A stretch of 15,604 nucleotides of DNA, taken from Actinomycetota bacterium (GTDB lineage Bacteria > Actinomycetota > Humimicrobiia > Humimicrobiales > Humimicrobiaceae). The stretch lies in NCBI GenBank assembly GCA_018399435.1, contig JAGYOJ010000011.1:1-15604 (forward strand). The letters run 5' to 3'. Position 1 is the first letter of the stretch. Each line of letters starts with the position of its first letter. A program made the translations under genes and the position numbers. Shown here piece by piece: positions 1-6,220 of the stretch. Under the pieces are notes generated by a model. It worked only from the letters and a program-made list of their open reading frames with translations, was not told the DNA's origin and searched no databases.

Positions 1-171
1 TTCGGCATTGGCTTTGCCCATACCAGTTTTTACTGCCAAGTAATCCCTCTTCTTATAGCTACCCTTATATAAGACAGTATTACCATTTACAATTTTACTT
101 TTTATATTAAGCAAAGAAAGAGCCCCGGAAAGTTCAAAATCCAGAGCTCCTATTATTAAGCTAATACCCAA
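1..171 (-). CDS. Partial nucleoside phosphorylase / MTA-SAH nucleosidase-type protein (N-terminal 57 codons)
   Basis: The reading frame is open from a TTG codon at 171-169 to the window edge, so only the N-terminus is present. It begins with a hydrophobic beta strand and turn (GISLIIGALDFEL) and reaches TGMGKANAE near residue 50. That arrangement matches the first strand and the glycine-rich GMGKxNA segment of the PNP_UDP_1 superfamily, which cleaves or phosphorolyses nucleosides such as methylthioadenosine and S-adenosylhomocysteine. The start lies 2 nt after the aldolase stop codon, and an AAAGAG stretch at the aldolase 3' end is the only ribosome-binding candidate, so translation is probably coupled to the aldolase. 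The family call rests on two short motifs, and the exact substrate cannot be told from the fragment. Confidence 0.6.
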   Translation of the reverse strand, partial: MGISLIIGALDFELSGALSLLNIKSKIVNGNTVLYKGSYKKRDYLAVKTGMGKANAE

Positions 172-173
172 TT

Positions 174-1088
174 TTACTCTTTGTAAATATTAATAATTTC
201 ACCTAAAAAATCTAAAGCTTCTTTTTCAGGCCTCTGGAAAGAATTCCTTCCAATGATTGACCCGAATGCTCCGCCTTCTCTTATTTGTCTAATTTCTTGT
301 AAAACTTCTTTTCTCCCTTTTGCAGGGCCTCCAGAAAATATTACTATCCTTTTGCCATTAAAAGCTCCCTGGACTACATGTTTAATTCTATCTGTAAGGC
401 TTGCAACAGGTATTTCATATTTCTCGTATACCTTCTTTGCTTCTTCCTTTTCAATATGGCTTGAGGGCGGCTTAACCTTAATCAGGTGGGCGCCTAATTG
501 TGCAGCTATTTGGGCAGCATAAGCTACCACATCCAAAGCTGTTTCACCTTTTTTTGATAAACCAGATCCCCTTGGATAAGACCATATTACCACTACTAAA
601 CCATTTCTTTTTGCTTCTAAGGCGGCTTCTTTTACTTCTTCATACATCTGTTTAAAATTACTGCTCCCTGGATAAATTGTAAAACCTACCGCGCTACAGC
701 CTAATCTTAATGCATCTTCAACGGAAGCAGTGACAGCAGGAATAGGGTCTCCTGATATGTCCAATGTATCATGGCTATTAGCTTTTAGTATTAATGGGAT
801 TTGCCCAGCATATTTTGTAGCAATTGTTTGTATGGAACCCAGCGGCGCAGCATGCGCATTTAGCCCTGCCTTAAGGGCTAAATTAACATGGTATTCTGGA
901 TCATAACCCGCTGGATTAGGAGCAAAACTTCTTGCTGGGCCATGTTCAAAGCCCTGGTCAACAGGAAGGATTACCATTTTTCCAGTTCCTCCCAGTTCAC
1001 CCTGCATTAGAATCCTGTACAAGTTCCTTAAAATTCCTGGATTTTCGCTGCTATACCAGCTAAGAATTTCATTAATTTTTTTATTCAT
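174..1088 (-). CDS. fbaB: Class I fructose-bisphosphate aldolase (DhnA/FbaB family)
   Basis: This protein of 304 aa is predicted to cleave fructose-1,6-bisphosphate to glyceraldehyde-3-phosphate and dihydroxyacetone phosphate (or run the reverse) in the cytosol through a Schiff base. It is a full-length TIM barrel of the DhnA type. The first strand carries LPVDQGFEHG (residues 41-50). The HLIKVKPP strand (201-208) holds the expected Schiff-base lysine, K204 or K206. The phosphate-binding loops are FSGGPAKG (261-268) and GSIIGRNSFQR (286-296). An upstream in-frame TTG at 1100 is possible, but the ATG at 1088 is preferred because GGAGGT sits 4 nt before it. The gene is transcribed away from the M23 gene and is followed at once by the nucleosidase fragment. 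Related enzymes of the family (ADH synthase, transaldolase-like proteins) are an alternative, but the length and loops fit aldolase best. Confidence 0.9.
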   Translation of the reverse strand: MNKKINEILSWYSSENPGILRNLYRILMQGELGGTGKMVILPVDQGFEHGPARSFAPNPAGYDPEYHVNLALKAGLNAHAAPLGSIQTIATKYAGQIPLILKANSHDTLDISGDPIPAVTASVEDALRLGCSAVGFTIYPGSSNFKQMYEEVKEAALEAKRNGLVVVIWSYPRGSGLSKKGETALDVVAYAAQIAAQLGAHLIKVKPPSSHIEKEEAKKVYEKYEIPVASLTDRIKHVVQGAFNGKRIVIFSGGPAKGRKEVLQEIRQIREGGAFGSIIGRNSFQRPEKEALDFLGEIINIYKE

Positions 1089-1092
1089 TAAG

Positions 1093-1098
1093 ACCTCC
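1093..1098 (-). promoter_or_regulatory. Shine-Dalgarno of the aldolase gene
   Basis: GGAGGT on the minus strand lies 4 nt before the ATG at 1088-1086. It decides this start over the in-frame TTG four codons upstream, which would place the SD inside the coding region. Confidence 0.8.
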
Positions 1099-1117
1099 AA
1101 TCATATTATTTATTTTT

Positions 1118-1146
1118 ATTATAAAATTTAGGAAACTATTAGTAAA
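1118..1146 (-). promoter_or_regulatory. Sigma-A-type promoter of the aldolase gene
   Basis: On the minus strand, TTTACT (1146-1141) and TATAAT (1123-1118) are separated by 17 nt. The predicted start is near 1111, which gives a leader of about 20 nt that contains the SD. It is back to back with the M23 promoter in a 111-bp divergent region. Confidence 0.6.
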
Positions 1147-1165
1147 ATATCTTTTACTTAGTATA

Positions 1166-1193
1166 TTGTGTAATTACGCATTTATGCTATAAT
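1166..1193 (+). promoter_or_regulatory. Promoter of the M23 peptidase gene, predicted leaderless
   Basis: TTGTGT (1166-1171), a 16-nt spacer and a perfect TATAAT (1188-1193) lie before the ATG at 1200. Only 6 nt separate the -10 box from the start codon and no SD is present, so transcription should begin at or next to the ATG. Confidence 0.65.
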
Positions 1194-1199
1194 GTAAAT

Positions 1200-1784
1200 A
1201 TGCTAAAATCAAAATTTATCTTTTTATATCTTTTAATATTTTTGTTAATTAATTTTAGTTTCATGCCACCTTTATATGCTGACCAGAGAAGGCCCTTTAT
1301 TTACCCTTTAAAAGGCAGGGTTATTACAAAATTTAGGGATGAATATTGGCACCAAAAAGAGCAAAAATACTTGCGCCATACCGGAATCGATATAAAGGGC
1401 AAAAGCGGCAATAAAATTGTGGCTGCAGGAAATGGATACGTCAGTTATGTAGGTTTTTCCCCTATTGGGGGAAGGACTATTGTAATAGAGCATAATAAAA
1501 AAATCAGGACTACCTATCTTAATCTTTCTAATATTTTTATATCTTTTGGAGATTATGTAAGGCAAGGGGAAAAAATAGCCACAATAGGGGCGGAATCTGA
1601 TCCTTCCAATACAGAAGTACATCTTCATTTTGGGGTGATATATGATGGAAAATATTTAGACCCAGAGGATTTATTAAGTATAAGTTATGAGGATATTTCT
1701 AAATATCTTTATTTAAATTATTTAGCAAATGATTTCTACATTCAAACACATTTATCACATAAGCCAGTAAAATATATTTGGTAA
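1200..1784 (+). CDS. Secreted M23 (LytM-type) peptidase-family protein with an altered active site
   Basis: The 194-aa product begins with a signal peptide (basic MLKSK, hydrophobic to about residue 22, likely cut after YA near 27), so it acts outside the membrane, presumably on peptidoglycan. The M23 domain runs from about 33 to 158. The zinc ligands are visible as HTGID (H60, D64) and HLH (H141, H143). The second catalytic histidine, normally in a YxH segment such as YMHN of LytM, appears as YLN (N108), so hydrolysis may be impaired. Some M23 proteins such as EnvC are inactive activators of amidases, and this could be one. The start is the first ATG, immediately after a TATAAT box and without an SD. 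The last 43 nt overlap the 3' end of the convergent fur-family gene. Confidence 0.85.
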   Translation: MLKSKFIFLYLLIFLLINFSFMPPLYADQRRPFIYPLKGRVITKFRDEYWHQKEQKYLRHTGIDIKGKSGNKIVAAGNGYVSYVGFSPIGGRTIVIEHNKKIRTTYLNLSNIFISFGDYVRQGEKIATIGAESDPSNTEVHLHFGVIYDGKYLDPEDLLSISYEDISKYLYLNYLANDFYIQTHLSHKPVKYIW

Positions 1785-2206
1785 CCGTCAATTTTTATTC
1801 CACAATTCTTAAAAATATTTTTTTCTGCATTTTCAATAATTCTAATTTTTAAAGCATTATTCAAACATTTATTATTAGTTATAACCCTTCCGCATTTTTT
1901 ACAAATTAGATAATTTGGCACTCCCCTGGTTTCTTCATCTGAAAAGACATAAAATGATTTTTCTGTCCCAAAATTTATCTTCCCAATTAAATTTAGCTTC
2001 ACTAATAATTCTAAAGTCCTATAAACGGTAGCAATGCCAATATTGTTATCTTCCTTCTGTACCATTAGATATATGTTTTCTGCCGTCCTGGGTTCTTCAA
2101 ACTGGCTTAATTTTTGTAATATCAGCCTTCTGGGGGCTGTAAGCCTATGGCCTGTATCCCTTATCTTCTTTTCCCAATTATTTAATTTTTTCTTTACTTT
2201 TTTCAT
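1742..2206 (-). CDS. Fur-family transcriptional regulator lacking canonical regulatory metal ligands
   Basis: This is a cytosolic DNA-binding repressor of usual Fur length (154 aa). The N-terminal winged helix shows GHRLTAPRRLIL (19-30) and the recognition helix ATVYRTLELL (59-68). The structural zinc cysteines are kept: C102/C105 (CKKCG) and C150/C153 (CDKC). By hand alignment to E. coli Fur, the sensing ligands are all replaced: the HHxH segment before CxxC reads VPNY (96-99), H33 is P39, E81 is Y86, E108 is N117 and H125 is Y142. It may therefore sense something else or act constitutively. It lies downstream of the transporter gene on the same strand and overlaps the M23 gene tail to tail. 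No SD is seen before the ATG. Whether it is functionally Fur, Zur, PerR or a new subgroup cannot be decided here. Confidence 0.88.
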   Translation of the reverse strand: MKKVKKKLNNWEKKIRDTGHRLTAPRRLILQKLSQFEEPRTAENIYLMVQKEDNNIGIATVYRTLELLVKLNLIGKINFGTEKSFYVFSDEETRGVPNYLICKKCGRVITNNKCLNNALKIRIIENAEKNIFKNCGIKIDGYQIYFTGLCDKCV

Positions 2207-2223
2207 ATCTTATTTTAAATAAA

Positions 2224-2229
2224 ATTATA
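2224..2229 (-). promoter_or_regulatory. Candidate -10 box of the fur-family gene
   Basis: TATAAT on the minus strand lies 17 nt before the ATG at 2206. A poor -35 candidate (TTTTTG) lies 17 nt upstream. A short, SD-less leader of about 10 nt would result. The sequence around it is very AT-rich, so chance matches are likely. Confidence 0.35.
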
Positions 2230-2284
2230 TATTTCCTTTGAATAGGCAAAAAAATAATTTTAATACTTCTAGCTGTTTAAATTT

Positions 2285-2298
2285 ATATGTTAACATAT
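2285..2298. repeat. 14-bp perfect palindrome upstream of the fur-family gene
   Basis: ATATGTTAACATAT reads the same on both strands and lies about 80 bp before the fur-family start. It could be an operator or the last of three stacked dyads in this gap. Confidence 0.4.
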
Positions 2299-2300
2299 TT

Positions 2301-2359
2301 TGCTAATATAGCAGGCCCCTTTTTAAGCTAATGGCAGATATTTAGCCCTAAAAGGAGCC
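2301..2359 (-). ncRNA. Structured intergenic RNA element (two hairpins) between the transporter and fur genes
   Basis: On the minus strand, 2359-2314 folds into a long hairpin. The outer arms GGCTCCTTTT and AAAAGGGGCC form 10 pairs, followed by an A-A mismatch, two G-U pairs and an inner GCTAA/TTAGC stem around a 10-nt loop. The three G-U wobbles become C-A mismatches on the plus strand, so the fold favours RNA made from the minus strand. A second hairpin, TGCTA/TAGCA with a 3-nt loop, follows at 2313-2301. No U-tract follows, so this is not a classical terminator. It could be a 3'-UTR stabiliser of the transporter mRNA, a leader element of the fur-family gene or a small RNA. No known riboswitch class is recognised. 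Confidence 0.45.
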
Positions 2360-2391
2360 TAACACTTTACATAAAAATTTTAAATGCTAAA

Positions 2392-3267
2392 TTAAGAGGC
2401 GTCTTTAGAAGATTCAGCTTTTTTTTCCGGGTATACAATTATTATCCAATAAACCACTCCAACTAATATCGCTCCCCCTATTATATTTCCTAGAGTTACT
2501 GGAATTAAATTGCCTAAAAATCCACTTATATTTAAATTAGATAAATTACTATTAGGGGCAATGCTTTTAAAAGCTTCTAGCACCTTGCTATTATTTTTTA
2601 ATAGCATGCCAAATGGAATAAAATACATATTAGCAATACTATGCTCAAATCCTGAAGCAACAAATGCTGTAATGGGAAATATAATTGCAGCTACTTTGCT
2701 CACAACGCTCCTTGCGCTAAAGCAAAGCCAAACAGCAAGGCATACTAACATATTACACAAAATACCTCTAGAAAAAGCTTCCAAAAATGTTAAATTTACC
2801 TTACTTGCAGCTATTGATAATGCCTTGGCCCCCAAGAGATAATCCCCTATAGTCCAAATATTGCTAATGTACACTAATAGCCCAATTGCAACTGCTCCAA
2901 TAAAATTTCCAAGATAGCTTACGCCCCAATTTTTTAAAAGTTGCTTGTAAGTAACTATGCCAGAAGCAAAACCCATCACAATCAAATTATTGCCTGTAAA
3001 TAATTCTGCCCCTGCAATTATAACTAATACCAATCCCAGGGAAAATGTAAGGCCCCCAATAAGCTTAGTTAGGCCCACGCTTAAGCCAGAATCAAATATG
3101 ACCATGGTATAAAATTCTGCGCCAAGGGCTATAAATCCGCCTGCTAATACTGCTAGCATAAATAAACTTAAAAAACTTAAGTTAGCCTTTTTGGTTGCAG
3201 CAGATTCAGCCCTTTTTGCCATATCTGATGGGGCGTAATCATCAAAATTAAACTCTTTTGCAGTCAA
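2392..3267 (-). CDS. Formate/nitrite transporter (FNT) family channel
   Basis: This 291-aa inner-membrane protein is predicted to be a pentameric channel that passes formate, nitrite, hydrosulfide or another small anion. It shows six hydrophobic segments, AGAELFTGN (85-93), SRGILCNMLVC (166-176, with N172) and GFEHSIANMYFIP (206-218). H209 is the conserved central histidine of FocA, where it carries the same number. The start is TTG at 3267, not the ATG at 3297, because AAGGAG lies 6 nt before the TTG and the upstream ATG falls inside the Fur box. TTGACA and TATACT lie upstream, and the Fur box covers the transcription start, so iron-type repression is expected. The rhodanese next door hints at sulfur chemistry, but the anion cannot be named from sequence. 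Confidence 0.9.
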   Translation of the reverse strand: MTAKEFNFDDYAPSDMAKRAESAATKKANLSFLSLFMLAVLAGGFIALGAEFYTMVIFDSGLSVGLTKLIGGLTFSLGLVLVIIAGAELFTGNNLIVMGFASGIVTYKQLLKNWGVSYLGNFIGAVAIGLLVYISNIWTIGDYLLGAKALSIAASKVNLTFLEAFSRGILCNMLVCLAVWLCFSARSVVSKVAAIIFPITAFVASGFEHSIANMYFIPFGMLLKNNSKVLEAFKSIAPNSNLSNLNISGFLGNLIPVTLGNIIGGAILVGVVYWIIIVYPEKKAESSKDAS

Positions 3268-3273
3268 GTTCCT

Positions 3274-3279
3274 CTCCTT
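3274..3279 (-). promoter_or_regulatory. Shine-Dalgarno that sets a TTG start for the FNT gene
   Basis: AAGGAG on the minus strand is followed after 6 nt by TTG (3267-3265). The ATG at 3297 has no SD and lies in the operator, so TTG is taken as the start. Confidence 0.75.
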
Positions 3280-3282
3280 ATA

Positions 3283-3301
3283 GATAATGATAATCAATAT
3301 C
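3283..3301 (-). promoter_or_regulatory. Fur box over the FNT transcription start
   Basis: The plus strand reads GATAATGATAATCAATATC, which matches the 19-bp E. coli Fur consensus GATAATGATAATCATTATC at 18 of 19 positions. It begins 4 nt downstream of the -10 box, where a bound repressor would block RNA polymerase. Confidence 0.8.
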
Positions 3302-3305
3302 TATA

Positions 3306-3333
3306 AGTATATTTTTCAATTTATTTTTGTCAA
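3306..3333 (-). promoter_or_regulatory. Sigma-A-type promoter of the FNT gene
   Basis: A perfect TTGACA (minus strand, 3333-3328), a 16-nt spacer and TATACT (3311-3306) lie upstream. Predicted initiation near 3299 falls inside the Fur box. Confidence 0.72.
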
Positions 3334-3386
3334 GAAAATTAAGGAGTTTTTATAAAAGCAGTAATTTTAAATAGCCTAATAGGGTT

Positions 3387-3887
3387 TTAATTTTCTAAAA
3401 GAAAGTCTTCTTCTTTCCATTCCTCAATGCCGCCAACCATGTTGTATACTTCTTTAAAGCCATTATCTACAAGAATCTTTGCTGCCCGCCTGCTTCTGCT
3501 TCCAAGTTTGCAGTAAACAATAATTTTTTTATCCCTCGCCACTTTGCCTAATTTACTTTCCAAGCTATCAACAGGAATATTAACAGAACCTTTAATATGG
3601 CCGGATTCATATTCTTCTTCTGTCCTTACATCAATTAAAAAATAATTATCATTTTCAACTAGGCTATTTACCTCTTTTACAGTAATATCCTGGATAAATA
3701 CTTCTTCTATTTTATCTTCTGTTTTGGTTTCCATTATATTTTCCTCTTTTACTGTAACAGCTGCCTCTTCTGCTTTCTCTTTGCTTGTCTCTCCTACCGC
3801 TTTCGTTTTAACCGTATTTTCTGCCCTACAGGATGGGAAAACAAGTATAAACGCTATTATTAAAATTATTAATATTCTCTTATCCAT
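3387..3887 (-). CDS. Lipoprotein with a C-terminal rhodanese domain
   Basis: The 166-aa protein has a lipoprotein signal (hydrophobic 5-17, then FPSC with C20), a Lys/Glu-rich linker of about 45 residues, and a single rhodanese domain from about 66 to 160. LIDVRTEEEY (84-93) and GHIKGSVNIP (96-105) are typical of the fold. The active-site loop is CKLGSRS with the persulfide-forming C126. It should be anchored outside the cytoplasmic membrane and transfer or sense sulfane sulfur, or bind another oxyanion. It follows the HAD gene by 24 nt on the same strand and is probably co-transcribed. Its 3' end faces the FNT promoter region. No strong SD is seen; a TATAGA sequence lies just before the ATG. 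Confidence 0.87.
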   Translation of the reverse strand: MDKRILIILIIAFILVFPSCRAENTVKTKAVGETSKEKAEEAAVTVKEENIMETKTEDKIEEVFIQDITVKEVNSLVENDNYFLIDVRTEEEYESGHIKGSVNIPVDSLESKLGKVARDKKIIVYCKLGSRSRRAAKILVDNGFKEVYNMVGGIEEWKEEDFLLEN

Positions 3888-3911
3888 ATGGTCTATAATT
3901 TTTAAATATTT

Positions 3912-4709
3912 TTATGCTTCTTCCTTTAAAACATGCTTATATATAGCTTTTCCTAAGCCAGCATTATAATTATTATCTGTTACTATATCAGCTTTTTCTA
4001 ATATTTCTGGATATGAATTCTTAACAGCTATATTTAGTCCGCCAATATCAAACAAGCTAAGGTCATTGTAGCTATCGCCAAATACTATAACTTGTCCAGG
4101 TTTTACCCCCAGCAAATTTAATATTTTTCGCAAAGCATTACCCTTGGTCGCCTCTTTATTTAATATATCAAAAAAATATTTTCCAGACCGTATTATCTGC
4201 ACAATATCAGAGTAATTTCTTCTTAAATAAGCATCTAGGGGGTCTGTTGCCGGGATGGTAATATTTATATTTGCAGTATTCTTTGAAAAATATTTTGTCT
4301 CCAGGCTTTCAACCTGAATTAATTTTTCGCCAACTGCTTTAATATAATCCATATTTGGATGGTATTCTTCGTAAAAAAGCTTCCCTTCAAGAATACAGGT
4401 TATAGGCTTATACCCTTTATTCTTTACTTCCTTGATAATATCAAAATAGTATCCAGGATCTAACCTGGTTGAATTTATAACCCTTAAATCCTTATTTAAG
4501 ATTGCAGCTCCACTTAGAGTTATCTGCGGCAACTCAAGATCGAGCTCCCTTATTACTGGATATATAGCATTTATCGATTTACCTGTAGCTAAAATTATGC
4601 CTATGCCTTTATCCTTGCATGCAAATAATGCTTTTTTATTCAAACGTGGCAATTTAGATTCACCGTCAAGTAAAGTGCCATCGACATCTGTTACTATTAA
4701 TTTATACAT
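3912..4709 (-). CDS. Cof-type HAD-superfamily (IIB) hydrolase
   Basis: This 265-aa cytosolic enzyme is predicted to be a magnesium-dependent sugar or nucleotide phosphatase. The four HAD motifs are complete: D8-V-D10-G-T at the N-terminus, T42 in ILATGKS, K189 in TKGNALRK, and GDSYND (211-216). The cap between about residues 85 and 185 is of the C2B type found in Cof proteins. The substrate cannot be predicted, because Cof paralogues are broadly promiscuous. It starts at an ATG with a modest AAGGTAAG before it, 94 nt downstream of the E3 gene, and is followed by the rhodanese lipoprotein 24 nt later. Confidence 0.88.
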   Translation of the reverse strand: MYKLIVTDVDGTLLDGESKLPRLNKKALFACKDKGIGIILATGKSINAIYPVIRELDLELPQITLSGAAILNKDLRVINSTRLDPGYYFDIIKEVKNKGYKPITCILEGKLFYEEYHPNMDYIKAVGEKLIQVESLETKYFSKNTANINITIPATDPLDAYLRRNYSDIVQIIRSGKYFFDILNKEATKGNALRKILNLLGVKPGQVIVFGDSYNDLSLFDIGGLNIAVKNSYPEILEKADIVTDNNYNAGLGKAIYKHVLKEEA

Positions 4710-4803
4710 CTTCTTACCTTAAGAATATTTAATTTTAAAACCTGGATTGACAAAAAGGATTCTGCAAATAAGTTTAATTTATTTTAAACAGCAAAAATTT
4801 TTA

Positions 4804-6174
4804 TCATATATGTGTTGCAAGGCCAAATACATCTTCGCTAGCCTCAAGGACCGATTCTGCAATAGTTGGGTGAGAATGTATTGTTTCTGCAATATAGTCT
4901 ATTGGCAATTCGCCTTTCATTGCAACTACAGCTTCATGTATAATATCAGAAGCTCTTGGGCCAACTGCATGTGCCCCAAGTATTTCACCTGTTTTTTCTG
5001 ATGTAATTATTTTTACAAATCCAGTAGTTTCATTATCTATTAAAGCTTTGCCATTATGGGTAAAAGGAAATTTCCCTATCTTTATGGATATACCTTTTTC
5101 ATTAGCTTCTTCTTCATTTAGCCCCACTGCGCCAATTTCTGGATTTGTAAATATTGCATAAGGCACTGAATTGTAATCAATATTTTTTTCTTTGCCTAAT
5201 ATATTTTCAATAGCAACTTTGCCTTCAGATGAGGCTACATGGGCAAGCTGCATTCCGCCTATAACATCCCCTATTGCATATATGTTTTTAATATTTGTTC
5301 TAAATCTTGAATCAACTTCTATAAAACCTTTGCCGTCTTTAGAAATTCCAACTTCTTCTAAACCAATGTTTTCAGTATTAGGTTTTCTTCCAACAGAAAC
5401 TAAAATCTTTTCTACTTCTATTTCCTTGCCATCGCTAGATCTACAAATAAAGCTGCCATTGCTTCCATTAACTTTTTCTATAGTGGTATTGGTAAGAACT
5501 TCAATATCCTTATCTTTAAAAACATTAGATATCAATTCAGATATATCACTGTCTTCAGCTGCTAATATTTTAGGCAGCACTTCAACAATAGTTACCTTAG
5601 TCCCTAAAGAGGAAAATATATTTGCAAATTCAGAGCCTATTATCCCCCCTCCAACTATTAGCATTGAAGAAGGCAAGCTTTTAAGGGAAAGCACTTCCCT
5701 ATTAGTCAGTATGCCATCCTGTGAAAAATCAAATGGCTTAATCTGGCTGGGCGAGGATCCGGTTGCTATAATTAGATTATTAAACTCAAGTGCTTGGCCA
5801 TCAATTTCTAATTTATTTTCAGAAGCAAGACTTGCTTTGCCTTTTATAAGATTAATATTATTCTTTTTAAAATGGCTTTCAATTGACTTCCTGAGAATAT
5901 TTACTACAGAATCTTTTCTTTTCATAGCCCTAGAAAAATTAACATCATAGTTCCCTACATTAATTCCTATAGCCTTTGCGTTTTCAATATAGTCCAAGGT
6001 TTGAACTAGATGAAATAAGGATTTTGTAGGCATGCATCCCCAATTAAGGCAAACGCCCCCAAGGTGGCTTTTTTCAATTACAGTAGTATTAATTCCCTTT
6101 TTTGCTGCCCTTATGGCTGTTATGTAGCCGCCAGGCCCTGAACCTATTATTGCTAAATCTGTTTTATTTTGCAT
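4804..6174 (-). CDS. lpdA: Dihydrolipoamide dehydrogenase (E3)
   Basis: The 456-aa flavoprotein reoxidises dihydrolipoyl groups of the 2-oxoacid dehydrogenase E2 and passes electrons to NAD+. It has the N-terminal FAD motif GSGPGGYITA (11-20), the redox-active disulfide GGVCLNWGC (C42, C47), the NAD-binding VGGGIIGSEFA segment, the second FAD segment NIYAIGD, and the C-terminal catalytic HPTIAE (H435, E440). Length is normal and no N-terminal lipoyl domain is fused. The ATG has AAGGAG at 5 nt spacing. It is transcribed divergently from lipB across only 46 bp, tying E3 and lipoylation together, while E2 lies beyond lipB. Glutathione or mercuric reductases share the fold, but the Cys spacing and HPT motif favour E3. 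Confidence 0.94.
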   Translation of the reverse strand: MQNKTDLAIIGSGPGGYITAIRAAKKGINTTVIEKSHLGGVCLNWGCMPTKSLFHLVQTLDYIENAKAIGINVGNYDVNFSRAMKRKDSVVNILRKSIESHFKKNNINLIKGKASLASENKLEIDGQALEFNNLIIATGSSPSQIKPFDFSQDGILTNREVLSLKSLPSSMLIVGGGIIGSEFANIFSSLGTKVTIVEVLPKILAAEDSDISELISNVFKDKDIEVLTNTTIEKVNGSNGSFICRSSDGKEIEVEKILVSVGRKPNTENIGLEEVGISKDGKGFIEVDSRFRTNIKNIYAIGDVIGGMQLAHVASSEGKVAIENILGKEKNIDYNSVPYAIFTNPEIGAVGLNEEEANEKGISIKIGKFPFTHNGKALIDNETTGFVKIITSEKTGEILGAHAVGPRASDIIHEAVVAMKGELPIDYIAETIHSHPTIAESVLEASEDVFGLATHI

Positions 6175-6183
6175 GTTTACTCC

Positions 6184-6212
6184 TTTAAACTAATTTAAAA
6201 ATAAAATATAAT
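6184..6212 (+). promoter_or_regulatory. Promoter of lipB, predicted leaderless
   Basis: TTTAAA (6184-6189), a 17-nt spacer and a perfect TATAAT (6207-6212) end 8 nt before the ATG at 6221, with no SD. The -35 element overlaps the Shine-Dalgarno of the divergent lpdA gene (6180-6185). Confidence 0.6.
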
Positions 6213-6220
6213 TTATCAAA

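Noticed and set aside
3268..3297. Upstream ATG that would add 10 residues to the FNT channel
   Set aside because: It lies inside the Fur box, at or before the predicted transcription start and without an SD, whereas the TTG at 3267 has AAGGAG at a proper distance.
4772..4789. GTTTAA/TTAAAC dyad after the E3 gene, as a terminator
   Set aside because: The stem contains only one G-C pair and no T-tract follows on the minus strand.
5192..5950. Long plus-strand open frame (252 codons) opposite the E3 gene
   Set aside because: It is antisense to a clear dihydrolipoamide dehydrogenase, and its product is a low-complexity Leu/Ser/Ile-rich sequence typical of reverse-strand reading in AT-rich DNA.
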